NCBI GenBank assembly: GCA_009602725.1
Contig: WELB01000014.1
Location: 685,229-708,139 of the forward strand
Origin: Spirogloea muscicola
Taxonomy: Eukaryota > Streptophyta > Zygnematophyceae > Spirogloeales > Spirogloeaceae
Length of the DNA: 22,911 nt
Direction of reading: 5' to 3'
Shown here in pieces: positions 1-18,456 of this stretch (position 1 is its first letter; every line of letters starts with the position of its first letter). The notes below the pieces were generated by a model. It did not search any database. It saw only the letters and a list, made by a program, of their open reading frames with translations, and was not told where the DNA came from. The translations under genes and the position numbers were made by a program.

Positions 1-12138
<12,138 letters not shown>

Positions 12139-12139
12139 N

Positions 12140-12601
12140 GTGAGCAGCTTATCATTGTGCTGTTCTTGCGAGTCTTACCATCGGAGTGCTGTGCTCATTG
12201 CTTGTGCACACGTCTTTGCATTGGTTGCTTGTTTGCATGTAAGGCGCGCCCTTGAGGCCCCTTTACCATATTCACAAAAGGCGCGCCCTTGAGGCCCCTT
12301 TGCATATTGGAGGTGAACCTAGATAGGGCCGGTCTTCGGACGGTCGTGTGACTGAGATACTGGTAACGGGAAACTCGCGATACAGTGGCACGTTACTTTC
12401 ATTAAACTCAAGCTCACGGTTCGCTTGGCAAATGAAACTACAGATTAAAATTCGACTGTTCTTGACTTGTCCATGGTGCTGTGATGTCTGGCATGGTTCC
12501 TTAGCAGATGGGTTTTCATGACAGTCTGGTCAAAGTAGCCAATATTCTCGTTTGGCTTGTGTGTACGCCAAACTAGCAAGTCGGCATTTCTCTTCTTCTA
12601 G
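12140..12601. other. Sequence with no identified gene; possible intron upstream of a plus-strand exon
   Basis: This stretch begins abruptly at the N. It contains a GC-rich direct repeat near its start and a small hairpin with a TTCG tetraloop around 12331-12346. One open plus-strand stretch, roughly 12330-12520, reads without stops but matches no family I recognise. The last bases (about 12585-12601) are pyrimidine-rich and end in ctag, which looks like a 3' splice site. Its 5' context is lost in the homopolymer. Confidence 0.4.
12241..12301. repeat. Tandem direct repeat, two 24-bp copies each with a GGCGCGCC core
   Basis: An identical 24-base unit occurs at 12241-12264 and 12278-12301, separated by 13 bases. 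Each unit begins aaggcgcgcc and ends in a C/T-rich run, and each is followed by a similar catatt segment, so the real duplication is slightly longer (period 37). Two copies are too few for an array. A local duplication or a paired regulatory site are both possible; nothing in the sequence decides between them. Confidence 0.85.
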
Positions 12602-12798
12602 ACCTATCGACGCCATCTCGCACCGACGCCCTCGCGCGTGACATCGCTTATGTCACGACCACCTACAGCTCGGCTTGCTTCAAACAAAACAGGGTCGCAG
12701 TTCACAGCATTGCTGACATTGTGGTGAGCGTCGAGCTTTTAAAAACTTGGCGCAACCAACTACTCAGTCAAACTAACAGTCAGATTGCCGTGGGCTGA
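12602..12798 (+). CDS. Candidate terminal exon of an unidentified gene
   Basis: I do not recognise this protein. A strong 3' splice site (pyrimidine run then ctag at 12598-12601) precedes an open frame of about 64 codons from 12604 to a TGA at 12796-12798. The first two bases complete a codon from an upstream exon. The frame has balanced amino-acid use, including segments such as ARDIAYVTTTYSSACF and VELLKTWRNQLL, unlike the low-complexity sequence beside it. No upstream exon could be joined, because the 5' side runs into the homopolymer. If real, the gene converges on the minus-strand secreted-protein gene, whose stop is at 12955. It could instead be chance open sequence. Confidence 0.25.
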
Positions 12799-12880
12799 AA
12801 GATGGAGGTGTTGAGGCCTCGGCGGTGATGGCTACGAATGAGGTGGGGAAAGCCGTAGATGGAGGCAGCGACGGCGGCGG

Positions 12881-13092
12881 CATGGCCTTGTGGGGCGGGG
12901 TTGGCGAGGCCTTTGAGGGCGGCGAGGCCTTCTGGGGCGGGGGCGACGAGGCCTTCAATTGTCATTGTCATCGTCACAGTCATCGTCATCGTCATCGTCG
13001 TCTTTGTCGTGGTGATGCTTAGTTAGCGGCGGTGGCGAGGCGGTGTCGGCGGTGGCGAGGTCTTGCCGGGCGGCGGCGGCGGCGGCGGCGAA
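12881..13092. repeat. Low-complexity repeat block: GAGGCC minisatellite, GAC/GAT microsatellite, CGG run
   Basis: Three simple repeats adjoin. On the plus strand, degenerate units containing gaggcctt followed by a G/C-rich run recur at 12906, 12924 and 12948, with related units near 13035, 13055 and 13090. From about 12961 to 13010 a gtcatc-type repeat encodes an Asp run on the minus strand. From about 13069 to 13090 a CGG run encodes poly-Ala on the minus strand. In other minus-strand frames the same DNA reads as Lys-Ala-Ser-Pro-Pro repeats on both sides of the Asp tract. Such repeats are prone to slippage and sequencing indels, so the reading frame here is uncertain. Confidence 0.8.
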
Positions 13093-14076
13093 GCCTTGCG
13101 GGGCGGCGGTCGCCAGGCTTTGCGTGGCTTGCCCATTCTGAACGTTGAAATCTGGCACACCACCACAGCTGCTTGTCGCAGTCAGGACTGACATGTCAAG
13201 ACCACAAGATGCTTGTATCTTGTGTGTAGCAGGCTGACCTGACGAGATCCAAGAAAGTTGTGGCCTTATCACTATCAGGACCAAGTACAGTGATCCCCAT
13301 ATCGCCTCCACCACAGCGACCAGGACTTGTTCCGCAACTAGGGTTGGTGGAGGACAAACAGCTTGACGACGCATGTAATGTCACCGTAATGTTCAGATCC
13401 AAAGGGGAGTTCGTTGTCAAAATTATAAGTTCCGGTCCCTTCGGTGACTGCCATGTACACCTATGAATAGGCCATCCAGAGCCGGTCTTATCAGGCTGGA
13501 CAGCTGACACCTTTATTTCTCTAATTACTCAGAAGTACATGCTTGAAGATGTGGTTGCATGTGCTGCATGTCGCTTATGCTGCAGCTGAGCATCTTCACC
13601 TCGCCTGGAAAGTAAATGACCATCAGCCGAGCATGAAAGCTCCACCGTGGCTTCCTGCAAAAATGTGTCGCCCCTAGGCACACATCCATGGCGATTAAGG
13701 GTCATTGTGGCCATCGGTTTGTCAAGCCTAGTCCTACAAGCAGACCTCCAGAATGACCTCAACGCTCCTGGCGGCAGGGTGCCTGCTCAGTGTATGAATG
13801 ACCAGCCCCGGCGCTTGTGCTTGTCCGCAGGTCAGCAAGCCTCCTTGCCAAGCGAGTCTGAGGCAGGGAAACAGAGCTGTGACCCATTGGCAAGCAATGG
13901 CATTATCAAGTGACGAAGCTAAGAGCAGGGAATGCTGCGGGGTCGAGGTCTGCGGCGCCATTCAGGTCATTGTCGCAAACGACAATGCCTGAGACAATGG
14001 CCCTGCCAGCGGCCCGCATGGCCGTTACTGCCAGGACAGCCAAGAACAGCAGGCATGTGACAGTTGCCCTCTTCAT
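12955..14076 (-). CDS. Predicted secreted protein, signal peptide plus one SdrD_B/Cna-B-like domain, five exons
   Basis: Proposed exons on the minus strand are 14076-13915, 13654-13600, 13447-13385, 13305-13239 and 13168-12955. They join in frame to 186 residues. Splice evidence is strongest for the acceptor at 13655 (tttttgcag) and the donor at 13599 (GAG|GTGAAG); the donor at 13914 is weak and the last two introns (79 and 70 bp) are tentative. Residues 1-24 form a signal peptide (basic MKR, then a Leu/Val/Ala core). Residues 28-115 follow the SdrD_B/Cna-B pattern: SGIVVCDNDLNGAAD with a DxDxNGxxD calcium-type loop, then ATVEL...ADG, then GTYNFDNELPFG, then PDSDK...TTF. In bacterial surface proteins such domains are extracellular beta-sandwiches; here an apoplast or cell-wall role is inferred. 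The tail is Ala-rich (seven Ala), then His- and Asp-rich. The ATG at 14076 was chosen over the longer in-frame start at 14259 because the signal peptide begins there. A Pro-rich tail in another frame is an alternative. The gene may also be decayed. Confidence 0.55.
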
Positions 14077-14346
14077 GGCGCCGGCCGGCCTGCGTTCGCA
14101 GGCAGACCAGCAATGCAGGTTCTGGGCAGCGAGGATGGGGAGAGGGAGCTGGCGTGGAGAGCGTGGAGTGCAGGTGTGGCGGACTAGCGGCCTCCGGGGC
14201 CGCCAGCAACGCAGAGTGCCAAGCCCGGTATTACGCTGCCGGTGATTGTTAAGCGGCACCGAGTTACTTTTGCCTACTGCTCCTTCCTCGTTGGAAGCAC
14301 TGAGTTGCTGCCGGCCTCCATGCCGGAGCCTGTCGCCGTCACCGCC

Positions 14347-14475
14347 ATGGGCAAGAAGGCGAGGAAAAAAGAGAAAGTGCTCGCCCTTAGAGAAGAGCGG
14401 CTGGCTCCGCCCACCAGGAGCTGCTCGCGGCGCACCCGGACCCGGCAGGCCAGGCGGTCTCCTTTGCGCACCTAG
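14347..14475 (+). CDS. Possible N-terminal coding fragment, Lys/Arg-rich start
   Basis: An ATG at 14347 sits in a strong eukaryotic initiation context (accgccATGG). It opens a frame starting MGKKARKKEKVLALREERL, which then degrades into Arg/Ser-rich sequence and stops at 14475. I do not recognise the family; short basic starts of this kind occur in several nuclear proteins. The good part ends close to 14391, where the retroelement-derived frame begins in a different phase. The fragment may therefore be a first exon, a gene cut by the element, or the element's own upstream sequence after a one-base shift. It is divergent from the secreted-protein gene, whose ATG lies 271 bases away. Confidence 0.2.
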   Translation: MGKKARKKEKVLALREERLAPPTRSCSRRTRTRQARRSPLRT

Positions 14476-15422
14476 CGCACACCGCCGACCTGCGCGTCCA
14501 AGCGCGCATCGCGGCCGTGGTCGACAAGGCCGCCTACACCACCGCCGTGCTGCAGCTCCCCGAGGCCCACTTGCGCGGGCGAGCGAGACTCCACTCAGCC
14601 TCCTCCCCGGGGGCAGCGGCGTGGCTCCAGGCCCTCCCCCTCAACGACGCCCTCACCCTCCCGGACGAGGTATTCCGTAGTGCCGTCCACCGGCTCCTAG
14701 GCCTACCGCCGCCATGTCTCCAGGGTGTGCGTCAATGTGAGTGTGGCGAGCGCGGGGCCGAGCCTGGAGAGCTGGCTGCTCATGTTCTGCGCTGTTCCCA
14801 CGGCGGAGAGTGGACAGCGGCCCACGACCGCCTCCGCAACGTGATGCATGGCATCCTGTTGGAGGCGGGCTTCTCCGGGGCAGCGGAGCACTCCGGCATC
14901 ATGCCGGTCCAGGAAAGGGCCAACGGTCTCCACGCCCGGCGTGTAGACCTGGTGGCCACCCCACAGGCCGGCGGGCCACGTCTTCTCCTGGACGTGGTGA
15001 CCACTGATGCCTACGACCGCTCACACCCAGCTCAATGTGCCACCAAGGCTGGGTATGCGGTCGCCTGCGCTGCTCAGGCCAAAGAGCTGAAGTACGCTGA
15101 CCACCCGCGGGAAGACGAGTTCTTCCCGTTGGCCATTGATACCCATGGGGCGCTGGGCGCTCGGTGGCTCGAGCTGCTCACCCAGCTCGCCCGCCACACC
15201 ATCGCCCGTCGCTTCCATGGGGAGCCGGTCGATTTTCCTGCAGTCGGGTCGCTGGCGCAAGTGTATCGAATGCGCCTGGCCGTCTCGCTGCAGAGGTCTA
15301 TGGCCCGGGCGTTGCACCTTCGTGCCGGCAGAGCCCTCGCTGCTGCCTCTGGCTCTGGCCAGGGGACCCACTTCAACGAGCCGAGCATCTCCGACCTGCG
15401 GCTGCTTAGCAGAGGTTACTGA
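14391..15422 (+). pseudogene. 5'-truncated non-LTR retroelement ORF, C-terminal zinc-binding and nuclease-like region
   Basis: The frame is open from just after a TAG at 14388 to a TGA at 15420-15422 (about 343 codons) and has no credible ATG start. Counting from the GTG at 14517, a conserved-looking block (SSPGAAAWLQALPL) is followed by a zinc-binding cluster C74-x-C76...H89-x3-C93. Next come HDRLRNVM, then R141-R142-V-D144 and D159, spaced like the core of a PD-(D/E)XK restriction-like endonuclease, and then the AKELKY lysines. This order matches the region downstream of reverse transcriptase in LINE-type elements with a restriction-like endonuclease (R2-type, Dualen/RandI-like); the exact clade is inference. 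No reverse transcriptase is present, as expected of 5' truncation during target-primed insertion. The codons are strongly GC-biased and there is no internal stop, so the copy is fairly young. It ends in SRGY, shared with the next copy. Confidence 0.7.
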
Positions 15423-15484
15423 GTGATTCTCCTGTAGCTCTTTGGATTTTGTCCATTCCCCTGGCCCCCTTCTCGTCCTCTGTT

Positions 15485-15568
15485 CATTCTTTTTTGGGCT
15501 GGCTTTTCCAGCCCCTATTCTCAATGGGCGAGCACTTTCTTTTGGCAAAGCCAGCCCAAAAAGAATGG
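15485..15568. repeat. Imperfect 25-26 bp inverted repeat with nested hairpin
   Basis: The arm at 15485-15510 (cattcttttttgggctggct and on) is the near-perfect reverse complement of 15544-15568, differing by one extra T and one mismatch, with a 33-base loop. A second perfect 7-bp stem, gggctgg/ccagccc with a 5-base loop, lies within 15496-15514. The palindrome follows the stop of the first retroelement copy by about 60 bases. It could be a 3'-UTR structure of the element, a small foldback element, or two element 3' ends joined tail to tail. Confidence 0.85.
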
Positions 15569-15656
15569 ACAATGTTCGAAGTCAAGATGAAAAAGATGCC
15601 GAAAAAGGGACTAGACTACAAAGCACAAGACGATGCAGAGGGAAATTCGGACGTGA

Positions 15657-16341
15657 TGCTCAGTATCCGCGTGTGAGCAACAGCATATTAGAATAACTCG
15701 AGGCAGGAAAGCGGCACGCTGCCGAGACCCTGAGGCAGCAGGGGGCATCCACAACCTCCTCCGCGATGCCCTGGCGGGCTTGATGCGCGACGCCAGCTAT
15801 CGTGCGGTTGTGGAAGTCAACGACATCATGCCTATCACCACAGACGCCCAGGGACGTCATCGTCGCCGCACACTTGACGTTGTGGGCGTGCAACCTGGTG
15901 GAGGACCACGGGCCTTGGTCGTTGTCGTTGTTACGGAGGCGTATAAAGATCCAGCTTCGACACACATCGCTGGCCTCGCAGTGGGTGGTGCAGAACAAAG
16001 AAAGTTGCGGCACTCTGATTACCCCCAATGCGACCAGCTCCTGCCAGCGGCAGTCGACATCTTTGGCTGTCTGGGTCCTCGCTTCCACGCACTTCTCCAG
16101 AATATTACCAATTTAGGCTACACACGTTGTGCAGATGTGTGCTTGCCAGCTGGTGGGCTTGCCAGCTGCATATCAGTCATTCTTGCGACGACGAGTATCG
16201 GCCTGTTTGCAGCATGCCCAGGCTAATGCTTTGCACCAGAGAGCTGGGCGAGCTCTAGTTGGTGGCAGAAGGGCTTTATATCTGACATCTAGTATTCAGG
16301 CATCGATTAGTGACCTTCATGTTTTGACCCGTGGTTACTGA
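15657..16341 (+). pseudogene. Second, degenerate copy of the same retroelement C-terminus
   Basis: Similarity to the first copy begins near 15747 (HNLLRDAL against HDRLRNVM). It continues through HRRRTLDVV, GGGPRALVV, VVTEAY and the conserved Lys-Leu and Asp-Tyr region to DIFGCLGPRFHALLQ in one frame, which stops at 16224-16226. The family resemblance then resumes one frame over from about 16129: QRAGRALVGG, then SSIQASISDL, ending LTRGY at the TGA of 16339-16341. A frameshift therefore lies around 16100-16140. The zinc-binding cluster is missing, so the copy is truncated further than the first one. Base composition is clearly less GC-rich, consistent with greater age or a different subfamily. 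It is not functional. Confidence 0.65.
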
Positions 16342-16604
16342 GCGGGTCAATTTGCTGAAGGTTATGTAGGTCTTCAGATGTGCTTGCCTTTGTACTTGGC
16401 CATTTGGCCCTCGTTTGTTTCAAATACACAGAAGTGTTCCTCCAAGAGAGCCGCTTCTCCATCGCCTGAGCCTCAATTGAGTGACGGTAATAATACGGGA
16501 CCCGGGCTTTCGTCTAGCTCTAAAAGGGCACTAAGGAATAGCCCATCTCAACAGGTTATAACCCCACCGGCCACTACAGTGCTTCACTCCGCTCGGTTCC
16601 ATCC
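16342..16604. other. Spacer between retroelement tail and copia gag; no firm feature
   Basis: An open plus-strand frame crosses this spacer from 16378, rich in Ser, Pro and Lys (for example KRAASPSPEPQLSDG). It may be the N-terminal linker of the copia gag protein that begins just downstream, but no homology anchors it. I looked for a long terminal repeat matching sequence after 18300 and saw none. Confidence 0.4.
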
Positions 16605-17221
16605 AAGCCGTCGGCATCAACTTTGGTTGAGAGAACTTCCCCTCGTGGAGTCTTGAAGTCACAATTGTGCTGCAAGCCATTGGTCTTTGGGAACTGATTA
16701 ATATTTGTCCTGACAGCCTGTGAATACATCGCCAATATGGCGGAGCATGATTTATCAGGCTAGAGCAATTACTTTGTCTCAACATAGTACATAATCAATT
16801 GCCACAACATTTAGCTCTTAGACACTTCAAAGGCCTGTTGGGACAGGCTTGTAGAGCTCTACCAACCTAATTCTCTCGCTAACGAGATGTTTAACTTCAG
16901 AGGACTACTTGGCTTTAGGATGACAAAGCCTCCTTACTGACGACACATGTAGATGCTATGAAAAGTCTAGGAAACAACTTGCTGTCATAGGCAGTCCGAT
17001 CTCGGATAAGCACATGGCCTCATATTTGCTGTATAGCTTGCCTTCCTCTATGAACTGGTACTGACCTCCCTGAGAACCAGCTCCTTCTCTCTCACAAGTC
17101 ATATCCAGACTAGTACTGGAAGAGACTAAGAGAAAGGACACGGTTCAAGGTTCTTAGCAATTTCAAAAGGGCCTCCCATCTGTTCCTCTTGTAAAAGCCT
17201 AGACACACTGAGAAAACTTGC
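16605..17221 (+). pseudogene. Ty1/copia gag remnant (UBN2-type domain and zinc knuckle)
   Basis: Gag packages the element RNA into virus-like particles. Around 16640-16705 the frame reads SWSLEVTIVLQAIGLWELI, the usual start of the copia gag (UBN2) domain. Around 16950-17065, in another frame, ISDKHMASYLLYSLPSS gives the characteristic Leu-Leu-x-Ser-Leu-Pro end of the domain. A CCHC zinc knuckle (C-x2-C-x4-H-x4-C) can be traced from 17181 to 17221, but the reading phase changes between the second Cys and the basic residues, so a small indel has broken it. Multiple stops (for example at 16630) and at least three frame changes make this a dead copy. It lies collinear with the protease and integrase remnants downstream. 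Confidence 0.75.
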
Positions 17222-17580
17222 CAGAAGATATACTTACAATTGGAAAACCCCCTCACCCGAGAACCAAGTCGGTGTCGTCAGAGGAAGCTTTTATGGCTGC
17301 CTCCAGTATTAACACTACTGATTCTGCAAACAGTGATGAGTGGTGGATAATCTCTGGAGCCACTCAGCATATCTGCTGTCACCAGTCATGTTTCAGCAGT
17401 TACTAACGTACTTCACCCCTGACCATCACCTATGCAGATGGTAACATCGCCTATGCTGTAGGTATAGGTGCATTAAAATCCCTGTCAAGTAAAGAGTAAA
17501 AATGTACCATGTATTTTGAAGGATGTGCTCCATGTTCCGATTATGAAGAACAATCTCTCTTCTCTCGTCATCTAAGCTAC
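17222..17580 (+). pseudogene. Ty1/copia aspartic protease remnant, catalytic Asp lost
   Basis: The copia protease is recognised by W-x-x-D-S-G-A-(T/S)-x-H. At 17341-17373 the sequence reads WWIISGATQHIC, with ATC (Ile, 17350-17352) where the catalytic Asp codon belongs, so the enzyme could not work. The frame stops at 17404-17406. After it, ADGN and VGIG follow at 17434-17470 in the same phase, the usual next block. In a different frame, KDVLHVPIMKNNL at 17519-17557 matches the conserved segment that closes the protease region. Stops and frame changes separate these blocks. Confidence 0.85.
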
Positions 17581-17639
17581 TAAATGGCAAGGAAGTGAGA
17601 TTATGGGCAGATACATAAGAATTTACAAACTCTTCCACG

Positions 17640-18330
17640 GGATTGGTAGTAGCTGCTGGCGTCAGCAAGGAAGGATGTATCGCTTGCAATGCACTATACT
17701 TACATAGCAGCTACAGATTGTGCTTTTGTCACCAGCTCCATGCCAAGGCCAGGTCAAGTCAACTTGGACATCTTGGACATCATAATCTCCAAGAGCTCTC
17801 TCACAGGATAAGGTGAGTGGGATGAACTAAGCATCAGCCTGATGCCTTCTATGAAGGTTGTGCTTTAGGCAAGCAGCATAGGTTACCCTTCTCAGGGGAG
17901 AATGCAACCAGAGCTGAAGAGTCGTTAGAGTTGGTCCACAGTAATGTGTGCGTAGCAATTGACGATGCTTCTCTTAAAGGTAGCAAGTAATAATTACCTT
18001 AGTAATCGATAAGTCAAGGATGACATTGATTTGTTTTCTGAAGCTTAAGAATGAGGTGCTGACTAGGTGTTAGGATTTCCATCTCATGGCAGAGAGGCAG
18101 ATAGGCCGTAAGCTAAAGATGCTGCGAAGTGATGGTGGAGGTGCACTGAGCCAGCAACTCAAATTGTGGAGGATCGCCTCCAAGATCGGCAGCCATAACC
18201 GTCATCAGCCAGCATTCCCTTCCCTTGACTTCCTATTCAAAGCTAAACACAGCCATCTGAATCTCCCTGCTGCAAGACGAAAGCTGACAACTCACAGTCA
18301 GATCATTTACGAGTAGCCACCTTTGCACAA
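17640..18330 (+). pseudogene. Ty1/copia integrase remnant, first catalytic Asp replaced
   Basis: Blocks of the integrase appear in order. LGHLGHHNLQEL (17763-17798) is the HH part of the zinc-binding domain. The CALGKQHRLPF block (about 17850-17895) retains one Cys, with Tyr at the other Cys position. LELVHSNVC (about 17925-17951) carries Asn at 17943-17945 where the first catalytic Asp normally lies. VIDKSRMTLICFLKLKNEVL (from about 18002) and RQIGRKLKMLRSDGGG (around 18095-18142) follow, the latter retaining the second Asp. The third acidic residue and the usual QNGxAER block are not evident, and homology fades by about 18240. No reverse transcriptase or RNase H is present, so the element is truncated as well as mutated. 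Confidence 0.85.
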
Positions 18331-18456
18331 GCAGATGTCGACATCTATTAAATCCTATTGCCTGGTTTTCTCCCTCAACAACGGCTTCCTGGAACTGAGA
18401 CCTTGACCGTATATGCTTCTTCCATGGACGAATTTTCTGATGTCGTCACCAATTCT

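Larger units (their letters stand above)
16605..18330 (+). mobile_element. Truncated, inactive Ty1/copia LTR retrotransposon
   Basis: The order gag, zinc knuckle, protease, integrase is diagnostic of Ty1/copia elements, in which integrase precedes reverse transcriptase. Only this 5' part survives; reverse transcriptase, RNase H and both long terminal repeats are absent or unrecognisable. Frame changes, scattered stops and two lost catalytic Asp residues show long neutral decay. It is sandwiched between the older LINE-type tail (ending 16341) and the 3' end of the SKP1-like gene (18457). The outer limits are set by where homology fades, not by terminal repeats. Confidence 0.85.

Noticed and set aside
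12241-12301. CRISPR-like repeat with spacer
   Set aside because: Only two repeats with a 13-base spacer, in a eukaryotic context and without cas genes.
13647-14252. Several plus-strand open frames opposite the secreted-protein gene
   Set aside because: They lie antisense to the spliced minus-strand model, have no recognisable motif, and one is Arg/Trp-rich in the way expected of a complementary frame.
15485-15568. Bacterial-type transcription terminator
   Set aside because: The stem-loop and T-run resemble one, but the setting is eukaryotic and retroelement-associated.
15021-15572. A 183-residue minus-strand open frame
   Set aside because: It is the antisense shadow of the GC-rich retroelement copy and has no family features.
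16342-18456. Long terminal repeats flanking the copia relic
   Set aside because: No sequence of useful length before gag could be matched to sequence after the integrase blocks.
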